From contig NZ_CANMNK010000001.1 of assembly GCF_947499265.1 (NCBI RefSeq), positions 891,001 to 955,000 of the forward strand: DNA of 64,000 nt, given 5' to 3'. Under the pieces are notes generated by a model, which saw only the letters and a program-made list of their open reading frames with translations, made no database searches and was not told where the DNA came from. This document shows, piece by piece, positions 49,511 to 58,831 of this stretch. Numbering within the stretch: the first letter of the stretch is position 1; every line of letters starts with the position of its first letter. This DNA is from an uncultured Roseobacter sp. (lineage in GTDB: Bacteria; Pseudomonadota; Alphaproteobacteria; Rhodobacterales; Rhodobacteraceae). A program made the translations under genes and the position numbers.

Positions 49511-51004
49511 ATGACGCGTTTTTCTTCCAAATCCTCTCGCCGCGCTTTTCTTGGGGGGATGCTGGCAACCGCCGCAACGCCGCTTCTGGCGGGGGCGCCT
49601 GCGGTTTCATTGCGCCCGAAAATGCGCGCGTCAACTCTCGGCCAGCCCACCGCCGTCAATACGCTGCTACGCGACTCCCGTGTCACCGGCGATATTGTAT
49701 TTGCCGTGGCGGATGCCACGACCGGGGATCTACTGGAGGCGCGTAATGAGGCCATGGGCATCGCCCCGGCCAGTGTGACTAAGGCGATCACGGCGCTTTA
49801 TGCGCTGGACACGTTTGGGCCGACACATCGATTTACAACAACCGTCGTCGCGGTCGGTGAAATCAACAATGGCATGCTGAACGGCGACCTGGTCTTGGTG
49901 GGGGGATGCGATCCGACCATCGATACCAAGGCTCTGGCGGAACTGGCAAAGCAGCTGAAAGAGGCGGGCCTACGTGAAGTGCGCGGCAAATTCATGGTTT
50001 TCGAAAATGCGCTGAAACCTTTGCGGACCATCGATCCGGACCAGCCGGACCACCTTGGGTATAGTCCCGCGGTCTCTGGCATCGCGCTGAACTACAACCG
50101 GGTGCATTTTGAGTGGAAGCGCGGCGCGGGCGATTACAAGGTCACAATGGATGCGCGCGCTGCCCCCTACCGGCCCGATGTGACCATGGCGCGCATGCAG
50201 ATCGTTGAACGATCGACGCCTGTTTATACCTATGAGGACACCGGTGCCGTGGATAAATGGACCGTGGCCAAGGGGGCCTTGGGCAAAGAGGGGTCGCGCT
50301 GGCTGCCGGTGCGTCATCCGGGCCTTTATGCGGGTGATGTCTTTTCCACGCTGGCGCGATCGCATGGCATCGTGCTGAAAGCGCCAGCGCTTGTGGAGGA
50401 GATGCCTGATGGCACCACGGTTGCTTCGGTCAAAAGCCCGCCGCTGCGGGATATTCTGAGGGGCATGCTGAAATACTCCAACAATCTGACGGCAGAGATG
50501 GTCGGCCTGGCCGCCACCCGGCAGCGTGCGACCCGTGCGCCACGGCTGGCAGCCTCCGCGCGGCAGATGAACCTCTGGGCGATGGAGGTTTTGGGCATGT
50601 CGAACCCGGCTTTCGTGGATCATTCAGGGCTCGGCGGGGCCAGCCGGGTCAGCGCGCAGGACATGGTGCGCGCCCTGTCCGCAGTACACCGGAACGCCGT
50701 GCTGCGCCCGCTGCTGAAACCGGTACACCTTCTGGACAAAGATGGCCGGTTGACCAATGACCATCCGGTAAAGGCGGATGCCAAAACCGGCACGCTGAAT
50801 TTCGTATCCGGGCTGGCGGGCTATATCACCACACCAGAAGGGCGTGAACTTGTCTTCGCGATTTTTTGTGCGGACGAGGACATTCGGGCAACGATCACCC
50901 GCGCCAATCGCGAAAGGCCCAAGGGTGCGCGGCCTTGGGCTACGCGCGCTCGGCGCCTGCAGCGGCAATTGCTGGCAAGATGGGGAAGCGCCTACGGGGT
51001 GTGA
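49511..51004 (+). CDS. dacB: D-alanyl-D-alanine carboxypeptidase/endopeptidase (PBP4 type)
   Basis: Class C low-molecular-weight PBP that trims or splits peptidoglycan crosslinks. The 497-residue protein has a twin-arginine-like signal (SSRRAFLGGMLATAATPLL), the nucleophile motif SVTK (88-91), SNN (323-325) and KTG (425-427). A Tat-type signal is unusual for PBP4, which normally uses Sec. The catalytic set is complete, so the enzyme should be active in the periplasm. Confidence 0.94.
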   Translation: MTRFSSKSSRRAFLGGMLATAATPLLAGAPAVSLRPKMRASTLGQPTAVNTLLRDSRVTGDIVFAVADATTGDLLEARNEAMGIAPASVTKAITALYALDTFGPTHRFTTTVVAVGEINNGMLNGDLVLVGGCDPTIDTKALAELAKQLKEAGLREVRGKFMVFENALKPLRTIDPDQPDHLGYSPAVSGIALNYNRVHFEWKRGAGDYKVTMDARAAPYRPDVTMARMQIVERSTPVYTYEDTGAVDKWTVAKGALGKEGSRWLPVRHPGLYAGDVFSTLARSHGIVLKAPALVEEMPDGTTVASVKSPPLRDILRGMLKYSNNLTAEMVGLAATRQRATRAPRLAASARQMNLWAMEVLGMSNPAFVDHSGLGGASRVSAQDMVRALSAVHRNAVLRPLLKPVHLLDKDGRLTNDHPVKADAKTGTLNFVSGLAGYITTPEGRELVFAIFCADEDIRATITRANRERPKGARPWATRARRLQRQLLARWGSAYGV

Positions 51005-51047
51005 CGGCAGCATGTCGCCCCGACCCGCGTTGCGCGTTCAAAAGGTC

Positions 51048-52115
51048 TCAGCCGATGGGGTCGGGCTCGGTAGGGCGTTTGCCTTTTGACTTCGGCGAGC
51101 CGCCCTTTGGTGTGACATGCACGTTGCTTTTGTGTTTGCCCACGAAGGCGATGAAATTCCGTGTGCATTCCCATTGCGGGCCGCGCTCTTTCCAGTAAAT
51201 CACGTTGGCCTGATTTCCCGGGTTTTCGAATTTGCCAAAGACGATCGTCTGATCTTTGGTGTCGTTGTACATCGTCCACCATTTGCGATGCGCCAGGACA
51301 ATATCCGCCGCGCTGAACTTCTTGCTCACCGAAGCATCAGATCCACTGCCGAGGGTATGCTCCGCCAAAACAGCGCGCAGGACTTCGGCTGTGCCGCCGC
51401 CAGCATTGTTGCCCACCCATTGTTCGAGGATTTGCTTGTCCTGATCGAAGGCTTGCTGCAATTGCTGGGCTGCGCGCTGCTGTTTTTCCAGCTCTGCCTC
51501 CTGAGCGATCCGTGATTTGATCGCTTTGAGTTCAAAGTTATAGCTGGAGAGCGCTGTGTTTTTGTTTTCGGTCTGCACCCCTTTTTGGGTTTTGCTGATG
51601 TCGGGTTTGGCGAGCTGATTTTCGGCCTGATCGACGGTTTTCAGCAACTGGATCAACCGCTTGATCTCATCATCGAGAACGGCTTCTTCGCGGATGCCAC
51701 TTTTCAGCAGATCGTCGCGCAACTGACCCATGAACGTTGAGTTGCTCAGCGCTTTTTCGATCTCATTGGGCAGGCGCAGCATCGCATTTACCCAGTCATC
51801 CAGCCAGGCTTTGCATTCCCCCAGATCGCCAATGTCTTGCGCGGTATCGAGGATGTCGCTGCGTTCGTCCTCTGTCATGTTCAGTTTTTTCGAGATTTCT
51901 TTTAGGTAAGCCGCAAGCGCGGGGCGATCCGAGGCGAACCGCTGAACAACCGGGTTGCCCATCGCGTTGGCGGCATGCTGCAGATGCCACAAATGTGCAA
52001 CCGCAGGGCTGTTTGTCGCGATATCCGACCGCTGGACAGACCCGATGCGGTTCAGGGTTCCTTGGGAGGGTCGGGTTTGACGCTGTTGCGTCTGTTGCCT
52101 GAGCACACGGGGCAC
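51048..52115 (-). CDS. Hypothetical protein with eCIS-like N-terminal segment
   Basis: 355 residues from GTG 52115, chosen because CAGGAGA lies about 9 nt upstream; an ATG 19 codons earlier has none. The N-terminus is basic and disordered (LRQQTQQRQTRPSQG, SVQRSD) and includes SPAVAHLWHLQHAANAMGNP then VVQRF, reminiscent of the V-x-L-x2-LQ-x2-AN motifs that precede cargo domains near extracellular contractile injection systems. A central charged coiled coil (about 165-235) and a beta-rich C-terminal domain (KWWTMYNDTKDQTIVFGKF) with Lys-rich tail follow. No known family; possible toxin or cargo, by inference only. Confidence 0.72.
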   Translation of the reverse strand: MPRVLRQQTQQRQTRPSQGTLNRIGSVQRSDIATNSPAVAHLWHLQHAANAMGNPVVQRFASDRPALAAYLKEISKKLNMTEDERSDILDTAQDIGDLGECKAWLDDWVNAMLRLPNEIEKALSNSTFMGQLRDDLLKSGIREEAVLDDEIKRLIQLLKTVDQAENQLAKPDISKTQKGVQTENKNTALSSYNFELKAIKSRIAQEAELEKQQRAAQQLQQAFDQDKQILEQWVGNNAGGGTAEVLRAVLAEHTLGSGSDASVSKKFSAADIVLAHRKWWTMYNDTKDQTIVFGKFENPGNQANVIYWKERGPQWECTRNFIAFVGKHKSNVHVTPKGGSPKSKGKRPTEPDPIG

Positions 52116-52200
52116 GAAGACATCTCCTGATGGCGATCCCTTCAGAGTGCACACCAGCCATGCTTCGCGCAATGAAAAGCTGCGGCTCGCCGCTTGGCTA

Positions 52201-52623
52201 TCAGGTCAGGTGTCGCGCTCGCGCGCCGCGCTCAATCGCCGCTGCATGTAACCGGTCGAGGTTCAGCTCATACCGGATCTCTTCGAGCAGGCGCAGTTCC
52301 GCTTCATCCAGCGTGCCGTCCGCGGCAGCAACGTCACACGCGAGCGCATAGGCCGTCTCGAACAGCCGTTCGGGTAGGCTTTCGCGGATGAGGCCAAAGA
52401 GCGCATCCAGCCCGTCTTCCTGTTCAAAAAGATCAAAAACGGTCTGGCTGATCACCCCAAGCCGGTCCTCGTCATAGCCGCCAAAGATGGGCAACATCTG
52501 TACAGCAGCCTGAATCTTCACAAGTTCGGCCGTGCGGATGTCCTCGTCCGAGGCGGAAACCGCGATCATCAGGGCCACAAGGCAGTCTTGTGCGGAAAAG
52601 GCATGGGCGGGATCATCGGGCAC
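52201..52623 (-). CDS. TerB-family protein
   Basis: 140-residue all-helical acidic protein. LVALMIAVSASDEDIRTAEL and LACDVAAADGTLDEAELRLL repeat the TerB metal-binding helical motif twice. TerB domains are tied to tellurite resistance and membrane stress modules, but standalone copies are of unclear role. Start is GTG 52623 since no earlier ATG exists; its ribosome site is weak. It is 85 bp upstream of the eCIS-like gene on the same strand, so the two could share a transcript. Confidence 0.87.
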   Translation of the reverse strand: MPDDPAHAFSAQDCLVALMIAVSASDEDIRTAELVKIQAAVQMLPIFGGYDEDRLGVISQTVFDLFEQEDGLDALFGLIRESLPERLFETAYALACDVAAADGTLDEAELRLLEEIRYELNLDRLHAAAIERGARARHLT

Positions 52624-52741
52624 GGGGTTGGTTCTTTCGCTATGTTCAGTCGGGCCAGATTATTGACGGCAATGCTGCAACGCAATAGGGACGGGCGAAA
52701 CCCGGCGCATGGGGCGCGGGTATCCCAGTTTCAGGTGAGAC

Positions 52742-54316
52742 ATGTCTCAGATACGCGACGCCGCAATGACCAGCAAAGCATGGCCCTTTGAAGAAGCGCG
52801 CCGTATCCTCAAACGGTACGAAAAAGCGCCACCCGAGAAGGGACATGTGCTGTTCGAGACTGGATATGGCCCGTCCGGCCTGCCGCACATTGGGACCTTT
52901 GGCGAGGTTTTGCGTACCACTATGGTGCGTCGTGCGTTCGAGCAGATATCTGACATTCCCACCCGCCTGATCTGTTTTTCGGACGATCTTGACGGGATGC
53001 GCAAAGTGCCCGGCAACGTGCCGCAGCAGGAAATGCTGGCCGAGCATATGCATAAGCCGCTGACCTCCGTGCCCGATCCTTTCGGCACGCATGAAAGCTT
53101 TGGCCATCACAACAATGCCATGCTGCGCAGGTTCCTGGACACCTTCGGGTTCGACTATGAATTCTACTCCGCGCGCGAATTCTACCAGACCGGGCAGTTT
53201 GACGAGATCCTGAAGCGTGCAGTCGAACGCTACGACGATGTGATGAAAGTTATGCTGAAGAGCTTGCGCGAAGAGCGCCAGCAAACCTATTCGATCTTCC
53301 TGCCGATCCACCCGGAAACGGGGCGGGTACTTTACGTCCCGATGAAAAATGTGGACCCGGAAAACCACACGATCACCTTCGATGACGAGACGGGGCGCGA
53401 ATGGACGCTGCCGGTCACCGGTGGCAACGTGAAACTGCAATGGAAGCCTGATTTTGGTGCGCGTTGGGCGGCACTCGATGTGGATTTCGAAATGTATGGC
53501 AAAGAGCATGCCACCAACACGGCGATCTATGATCGGATCTGCGAGATTCTGGGCGGCAAAAAACCGGAACATTTCAGCTATGAGCTGTTTCTGGATGAGA
53601 ACGGGCAGAAAATTTCCAAGTCTTCGGGCAATGGTATTTCCATCGACCAATGGCTGACCTACGCCAGCACCGAAAGCCTGTCGTATTTCATGTATCAAAA
53701 GCCCAAAACCGCCAAGCGTATGTACTTCGACGTCATTCCCAAAGCGGTGGATGAGTACCATCAACAGCTGCGGGCCTATGAGACGCAGGATATAGTTCAA
53801 CGATTGAACAATCCAGTCTGGCATATCCATTCCGGGGAGGTGCCAAAGTCAAATATGCTGGTGCCCTTCTCTATGCTGCTCAACCTGGCGAGTGTTTCGG
53901 CGGCCGAAGACAAGTCACAGCTTTGGGGGTTCATTCAACGCTATGCGCCTGAAACCAATGCCGAAAACAATCCTGACATGGATGCGGCGGCTGGCTTTGC
54001 CGTGCGGTATTACAATGACTTCGTAAAGCCGAAAAAGACGTACCGGTTGGCGACGGATCAGGAGCGTGCAGCGCTCATCGATCTGCGTGATCAGCTCAAG
54101 GCCTATGAGGGTCCGGTCGAGGACGAAGCGTTGCAGTCCATCGTTTATGCGTGCGGGCGCAACCGGTTTGACCCCCTGCGTGGCTGGTTCACTGCGCTCT
54201 ACGAAGTGCTGTTGGGGGCAAGCCAAGGGCCGCGTTTTGGTGGGTTCATTGCGCTCTACGGCGTGCAGGAAACCGTGGCACTCATCGATCAGGCGCTCGC
54301 GGGCGACTTGGCCTGA
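52742..54316 (+). CDS. lysS: Lysine-tRNA ligase, class I
   Basis: Charges tRNA-Lys using a class I Rossmann catalytic core, the archaeal-type enzyme found in most alphaproteobacteria instead of the class II LysRS. The 524-residue protein has PHIGTFGE (His49-Thr52) and KISKS at 290-294, and the C-terminal alpha-helix cage for the anticodon. Length is normal. It is divergent from the TerB gene; no class II copy is seen in the window. Confidence 0.96.
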   Translation: MSQIRDAAMTSKAWPFEEARRILKRYEKAPPEKGHVLFETGYGPSGLPHIGTFGEVLRTTMVRRAFEQISDIPTRLICFSDDLDGMRKVPGNVPQQEMLAEHMHKPLTSVPDPFGTHESFGHHNNAMLRRFLDTFGFDYEFYSAREFYQTGQFDEILKRAVERYDDVMKVMLKSLREERQQTYSIFLPIHPETGRVLYVPMKNVDPENHTITFDDETGREWTLPVTGGNVKLQWKPDFGARWAALDVDFEMYGKEHATNTAIYDRICEILGGKKPEHFSYELFLDENGQKISKSSGNGISIDQWLTYASTESLSYFMYQKPKTAKRMYFDVIPKAVDEYHQQLRAYETQDIVQRLNNPVWHIHSGEVPKSNMLVPFSMLLNLASVSAAEDKSQLWGFIQRYAPETNAENNPDMDAAAGFAVRYYNDFVKPKKTYRLATDQERAALIDLRDQLKAYEGPVEDEALQSIVYACGRNRFDPLRGWFTALYEVLLGASQGPRFGGFIALYGVQETVALIDQALAGDLA

Positions 54317-54384
54317 GCCAACCGCACCACTTGCCCATATGCGCGCGCGCCTTACCCTTTGTTCACACAAAGAGGAGGCGCGCG

Positions 54385-54786
54385 ATGCGCAACGTGATTT
54401 TTGCACTGCTGATCTGGCTGGGGTTGGGGAACGCGCTTCGGGCGCAGGAAGCTGATATTCAAGCCACGATTGATAGCCAGCTTCAGGCGTTCCAGATCGA
54501 CGATTTCGGGGCCGCATTCGAGTTCGCCAGCCCGAACCTGCAGCGGTTGTTCCAGACGCCCGAAAACTTCCAGCGCATGGTGACCCAAGGCTATCCGATG
54601 GTCTGGCGACCGGGCGAAGTGCGTTATCTGGAGATCCGTGAGCAGGGCGGAACATATTGGCAAAAGGTCATGATCACCGATCAGTCCGGTCGCGTGCACA
54701 TCCTGGATTATCGCATGCTGGAGACCGATGCGGGATGGCGCATCAACGGTGTGCAGATCCTCGACAGTTCTGATTTCAGCGCATGA
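54385..54786 (+). CDS. DUF4864-family secreted protein
   Basis: 133-residue protein with a signal peptide (MRNVIFALLIWLGLGNALRA) and a SnoaL/NTF2-like body: IQATIDSQLQAFQIDDFGAA, FASPNLQRLFQTPENFQRMV, and the C-terminal YRMLETDAGWRINGVQIL. This pattern defines DUF4864, of unknown function. AGAGGAGG lies about 9 nt before ATG 54385, 68 bp after lysS. Confidence 0.88.
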   Translation: MRNVIFALLIWLGLGNALRAQEADIQATIDSQLQAFQIDDFGAAFEFASPNLQRLFQTPENFQRMVTQGYPMVWRPGEVRYLEIREQGGTYWQKVMITDQSGRVHILDYRMLETDAGWRINGVQILDSSDFSA

Positions 54787-54864
54787 CCGTCACGGTGGTG
54801 TGAGCCGCATTTAACCCTTCACAGATAGGTCTGCGATTGGCGCAGCGCTGTGAAGGGAAAGATT

Positions 54865-56622
54865 ATGAACAAGGCAATCACGGATGGCGCGCAGTTGATG
54901 CCACCGCCCTTTGCGCAGGCAATTGGTGCCTTTTCGCAGGGAGATGGCACGCCGGGGTCGCAGACGTATGAGACCAGTGGCAGGATCATTTCGGACGATC
55001 CCGATTTTGGGACCTGCCTGGAATTGACCAAAACCAAGAATATCCAAACCCTCCGCTATATGGGGGAAACACCTGTGTTGCCCGGGTGTTACTTGCGGGT
55101 CTCGGCCCGGATCAAGGCTGTGAAAGGTCCACTGCCTACCGTGCGCGTTGCAGGATTTGCCGGTGGACGGGGCGGCGTGCAGATCAAAGGTATCGTGACA
55201 GCGGGCCCTGCCACTGCGATCGCCGAGGGTGACGGGGTGGTCGAGGTCTCCGCGATCGTCGGTGCGGGCGCGCGTATTGGGGTCGACATGGTTTGGGGTC
55301 GAGAGGCGCTTTACGGACATTTCGGTCTGGATTTTGCCGGGCCAAATGGTGGGGTTCTCCGGATCGAGAGTATCCGCATTGAGGATGTGACCGACATTTT
55401 CCTGCGAGATATCCTGTCGGTTGTCGACGTGCGGGATTATGGCGCTGTGGGTGATGGTGAAACCGACGACACGGCGGCTTTTGAAACGGCGATAGCGGCG
55501 GCGCAGGGGCGTCAGTTGCTGGTGTCTCGCGGACAGTTTCTATTGACCAGGCATGTGACGCTGCCCGGCCCGGTTCATTTCGAAGGCACCGTCACGATGC
55601 CGGACGATGCGGTGCTGTTGATATGCCGTGGGTTCGACCTTGCGCATTACGCTGATGCCTTCGGCAACGCAGAGCTTGGGTTGCGCAAGGGAATTCAGGC
55701 GCTTATGACCGCAGACGCACCCCGCGCTTTCGATCTTTGCGGGCGTCGTGTGGCTTTATATGCGCCGATTTGCCCGAGAGCTGTGGTGGAGTTGCCGGTC
55801 GCGTCCTCGCGCCGCGTTTTGCACAATGGTGTTTTGGTCGCGCAAGCAAGCCCCGCTTGGGAGGATGAGCGGATCCTGTCGTCCGCTACATATGACAAAG
55901 ATCAACCTACCTCGTTGACCGGTGTCGAAAACCTTTCCAGGATTTCCGTTGGCGCGTTGGTCGAGACGGAAGGGTCTGATCATGAAATCTTCGTTGCCGC
56001 GCGCGACACTGCAGCACAGCAGTTGACGTTGAGCGGGCCGCTTCCCCTTGAAAGCGGCGCGCATATGATCACGTTTCGCCGCTCAAAGTACCTATTGGAT
56101 TTCAGTAAAGTCGAACGTCTGAACGATCTGACATTGTCTGATGTTGAATTCCAGTGCGAGGCCCATACCAATGGGGTCCTCTTGGCGGCCTCGGGCAGGA
56201 ATTTTCAGATGAAAGACTGTGCAATTGCTGAACCAAGGGAGCGTGGCCTCACATCACCCGGTCAGGGCTGCACCAATTTGGTTCTGGATCGGACGGACAT
56301 CGTGACCCGCAGCGGCAAGGGGTGTATAATTACTGGTTTCAATGTGAATGGCGATGGCGCGCGCGTGCAGAATTGCACCGGATATGGTGCGCAGCCCTGG
56401 GGCGTGATTCATGGATCAAAGGTGATCGTAACTGGCAACCGTATTGCCCAGCCTGCGGGCATCGCAAAGAGCGGCGCGGGGCTGCTTCTGACCCGGCCGG
56501 ATACATCGGGTGTGGTGCAGGGGAACCATTTTGAGAATTGCCATCTCAGACAAACACCGGGCGATGAGGTTCACTACGCATCGGCGCTGGCAGTGTCCGG
56601 CAATACGGAGAGCGCGCGCTGA
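54865..56622 (+). CDS. Beta-helix protein of the pectate-lyase/GH28 superfamily
   Basis: 585-residue protein without a signal peptide. An N-terminal beta-sandwich-like domain of about 180 residues is followed by VDVRDYGAVGDGETDDTAAF, the hallmark start of right-handed parallel beta-helix (Pectate_lyase_3/GH28-related) proteins, and a series of helix rungs (VQNCTGYGAQPWGVIHGSK and similar). Similar proteins are tail-spike enzymes or exported polysaccharide lyases; no catalytic set could be assigned. ATG 54865 has AAGGGAAAG upstream. It stands alone in the window without capsule or phage genes. Confidence 0.82.
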   Translation: MNKAITDGAQLMPPPFAQAIGAFSQGDGTPGSQTYETSGRIISDDPDFGTCLELTKTKNIQTLRYMGETPVLPGCYLRVSARIKAVKGPLPTVRVAGFAGGRGGVQIKGIVTAGPATAIAEGDGVVEVSAIVGAGARIGVDMVWGREALYGHFGLDFAGPNGGVLRIESIRIEDVTDIFLRDILSVVDVRDYGAVGDGETDDTAAFETAIAAAQGRQLLVSRGQFLLTRHVTLPGPVHFEGTVTMPDDAVLLICRGFDLAHYADAFGNAELGLRKGIQALMTADAPRAFDLCGRRVALYAPICPRAVVELPVASSRRVLHNGVLVAQASPAWEDERILSSATYDKDQPTSLTGVENLSRISVGALVETEGSDHEIFVAARDTAAQQLTLSGPLPLESGAHMITFRRSKYLLDFSKVERLNDLTLSDVEFQCEAHTNGVLLAASGRNFQMKDCAIAEPRERGLTSPGQGCTNLVLDRTDIVTRSGKGCIITGFNVNGDGARVQNCTGYGAQPWGVIHGSKVIVTGNRIAQPAGIAKSGAGLLLTRPDTSGVVQGNHFENCHLRQTPGDEVHYASALAVSGNTESAR

Positions 56623-56661
56623 AACGACGATTGGACATCACCATAGGACAGATACGCGTGA

Positions 56662-57333
56662 TCAAAAATCGCGCCAGAGACCAATTTTGAGTTCGGTATC
56701 GCCATCGCCATTTGTCGGGATTTCTGCGCCGATCTGGATGGTGTATTTCCCTTTGCCGGGCTGGATCAGCAGGGAAGGGGCCACTTTGCTAAAAAGCGCG
56801 CCCTCCTGATAGGTCAAAAAGACCTGCATCATGCCCTTCAGGTGATCGTTGAACCCCAACCCGATGGTGCCGTCGAGTTTGATACGCGTCTCAAGCGTGG
56901 AGCCGGGTACGTTGATGCTGCTGTCGACCACTGCCCAGCCATAGCGCTCGCCCACTTTGATCCCGCGCCCCCATGACAGTCCGGCCTCCACGGCGGGGGC
57001 GATAACCGTGTTTTGTGACCGCGCACCGATCCCCAGATGCCACGCCCATTTATGGGTGGCGTCCGGCGCGCTCAGCGGAAATCGCGCAAAGAGGATGCCA
57101 GAGCCGGATTGTTGCAGCGTACGGTCGATGCCATAAAAGAGATCGGCGCCAATAGTGATATTGTCGCGCAGCCCATATTCCAGATAAATGCTGCCCGAGG
57201 TGTCCTTGGCTTGGGTCACGTTCCCGGATCCTGCAAGAAACCCCTTGCCCTGCTCGCGTAGCCATGGCCCGGCCTGTGCCATCTGCACGCCCGCCAACAA
57301 TACTAAAATGGCAAGCGCTACAGGACGCATCAT
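56662..57333 (-). CDS. Outer-membrane beta-barrel-like protein
   Basis: 223-residue protein with a signal peptide (MMRPVALAILVLLAGVQMAQ), then alternating amphipathic strands with aromatic girdles (SIYLEYGLRDNITIGADLFY, WAWHLGIGARSQN, KIGLWRDF at the end). A terminal Phe fits a BAM-inserted outer-membrane barrel of 8-10 strands. No named family was recognised. GGGAG lies 7 nt before ATG 57333. Convergent with the beta-helix gene, 39 bp apart. Confidence 0.78.
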   Translation of the reverse strand: MMRPVALAILVLLAGVQMAQAGPWLREQGKGFLAGSGNVTQAKDTSGSIYLEYGLRDNITIGADLFYGIDRTLQQSGSGILFARFPLSAPDATHKWAWHLGIGARSQNTVIAPAVEAGLSWGRGIKVGERYGWAVVDSSINVPGSTLETRIKLDGTIGLGFNDHLKGMMQVFLTYQEGALFSKVAPSLLIQPGKGKYTIQIGAEIPTNGDGDTELKIGLWRDF

Positions 57334-57530
57334 ACCAATCTCCCGACCGGCATCATGGTTAATGAAAGTTAACAATTGGTTACGTGTTGTGCCGGGTGTG
57401 GCGCATGTGTCTTTTGCGCAACCTGCTTTCAAATCCATTCTTTATCAGTGTGTTACGGTGCGTTTCCCGCTGGGAAGCTTTACAGGTGGCACGTGCTCGA
57501 AATTGGTTAATGCGCCTGATCTTCTGCCAT

Positions 57531-57959
57531 TCAAGCGCCCGCAGAGACCTCGCACCGACGAAAGCGGTCAACCGGTTCTGCGGCCCCGGCAAGCGGAATG
57601 TCGATTGAGGTATTCCCCAGGACCACGCGCGCCCGTTGATTGAATTGCAACCCGTTGAGCACGTTGCCAAAGCCACGGTCTGTCACGGTGAGACGTGTGT
57701 CTCCCTCGTCCAATACGTGCCTGTCGGTCGAGATGGCCAGTGCTTTCCCCCCTTCGAACTGCATCGCAAATAGCGGCGCGTTCACCCAGCCGTCGCGCCG
57801 CGTCAGGGCGATGGTATAAAGCGGTTGCGTCGGGTCATAGGTGAGTTCCACCGCGACGTCTTCAGTTTCATGCGTCAGCCGGCAGGGCAGTCCGGCGGTG
57901 AATTCCCAAGCTTCGGCGGCATTTGCGAAACAGAGGGCCATAAACAAGAAACGATGCAT
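57531..57959 (-). CDS. Hypothetical secreted protein
   Basis: 142 residues with a signal peptide (MHRFLFMALCFANAAEA) and a beta-rich domain. Two cysteines (GLPCRLTH and RRCEVS) probably form a disulfide. A nucleotide- or ligand-binding role is not visible. The protein ends with a run rich in small residues (CEVSAGA). Unknown function; expected periplasmic. It is 197 bp upstream of the barrel gene on the same strand. Confidence 0.75.
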   Translation of the reverse strand: MHRFLFMALCFANAAEAWEFTAGLPCRLTHETEDVAVELTYDPTQPLYTIALTRRDGWVNAPLFAMQFEGGKALAISTDRHVLDEGDTRLTVTDRGFGNVLNGLQFNQRARVVLGNTSIDIPLAGAAEPVDRFRRCEVSAGA

Positions 57960-58093
57960 GGGGCAAAGTTAGATCAAAACCTGGCTTTGGCCAGCCTCCG
58001 CCGTCCGGGCTGTTTCGCACCATCTGAGGGATGAAAACTGAGTTGCGCGATCCTACATCAAGGGGAACGTTTAACCTTGCAGGAGAGACACGC

Positions 58094-58330
58094 ATGAAAT
58101 GCCCCGTAGACGGAACGACGCTGGTGATCACCGACCGCAGTGGGGTCGAGATCGACTATTGCCCAGACTGCCGGGGCGTTTGGCTCGACCGGGGAGAGCT
58201 GGACAAGATCATTGATCGCAGCGCCTCCGCACCGCCGCCGCCCCCGCCGCAACAGCGCGGTTATGAGGACCGGGGCGGATACCGCAAGAAAAAGCGCGGC
58301 GGGTTCCTTGAGGATATCTTTGACTTCTAG
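58094..58330 (+). CDS. Zinc-ribbon protein (TFIIB-type zf)
   Basis: 78-residue protein with the zinc knuckle MKCPVDGTTL and YCPDCRGVWLDRGEL, which places four cysteine/acidic ligands (Cys-x-x-Asp and CPDC) in the zf-TFIIB pattern, then a proline run and a basic tail (RKKKRGG) ending EDIFDF. Such small proteins may bind nucleic acid or act as assembly factors. AGGAGAG lies about 6-9 nt before ATG 58094. Its TAG shares four bases (CTAG) with the stop of the convergent transporter gene. Confidence 0.87.
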   Translation: MKCPVDGTTLVITDRSGVEIDYCPDCRGVWLDRGELDKIIDRSASAPPPPPPQQRGYEDRGGYRKKKRGGFLEDIFDF

Positions 58331-58665
58331 GCGATACGGCTCATCAGCACCATCGACAGCAATGCGCAGGCAAGACCGGCATATTCCCGCGTGTGCAGCG
58401 TCTCGCCGAACCAGACCGCGCCGATGATCGCGAGCGCGATGAGCGTCAGCATCGAATAGGCCACGCCTGCCTGTGCCAGCGTGACGTGCTGCATGGCGTA
58501 AAACCAGAAGAGTGCCGAGACGCCATAGAGGGCCACGCCGAGGAAGACGTATGTCGAGGTGATCGTGTGGCCCGCGTCGGCAGCGGTCTTGATGGCGAAA
58601 TCGCCGATGATGACAATGAGCGCGGTGAACAGGGCGAAGGCATAGCCAAAGGCAAATTGGGTCAT
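58327..58665 (-). CDS. Small EamA/SMR-like transporter
   Basis: 112-residue membrane protein with four helices (FGYAFALFTALIVIIGDFAI, YVFLGVALYGVSALFWFYAM, GVAYSMLTLIALAIIGAVWF, LACALLSMVLMSRIA). This is the half-length EamA/SMR topology, working as a dimer, possibly for small cationic or amine substrates. ATG 58665 is chosen at the start of the first helix. Ends tail-to-tail with the zinc-ribbon gene. Confidence 0.82.
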   Translation of the reverse strand: MTQFAFGYAFALFTALIVIIGDFAIKTAADAGHTITSTYVFLGVALYGVSALFWFYAMQHVTLAQAGVAYSMLTLIALAIIGAVWFGETLHTREYAGLACALLSMVLMSRIA

Positions 58666-58776
58666 AAAAGCTCGCGGTTTGAAAAGGGTTTGGTTTGAAA
58701 TGCCGAGAGTGTAGCACAAAACCCTGCGCCGCGCATCTCTGGCCGAATTCTGGTCGCGCAGCACTCCGAGGAGACC

Positions 58777-58823
58777 AGCCGTGCTCCGCACGGCAGCGCC
58801 CGACCCTCCCCTTAGGGTCGGGC
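58777..58823. repeat. Tandem hairpins downstream of the Mrr-like gene
   Basis: GCCGTGC-TCC-GCACGGC (58779-58795 region), then GCCCGACCCT (58798-58807) with AGGGTCGGGC (58814-58823) around CCCCTT. The 10-bp second stem may end the Mrr/uvrB transcript; the pair resembles REP units. Confidence 0.65.
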
Positions 58824-58831
58824 TCTCCGCG

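Noticed and set aside
57359-57372. TTAATGAAAGTTAA upstream of the barrel-like gene
   Set aside because: The spacing between TTAA halves is 6, not the 7 needed for a CtrA site.
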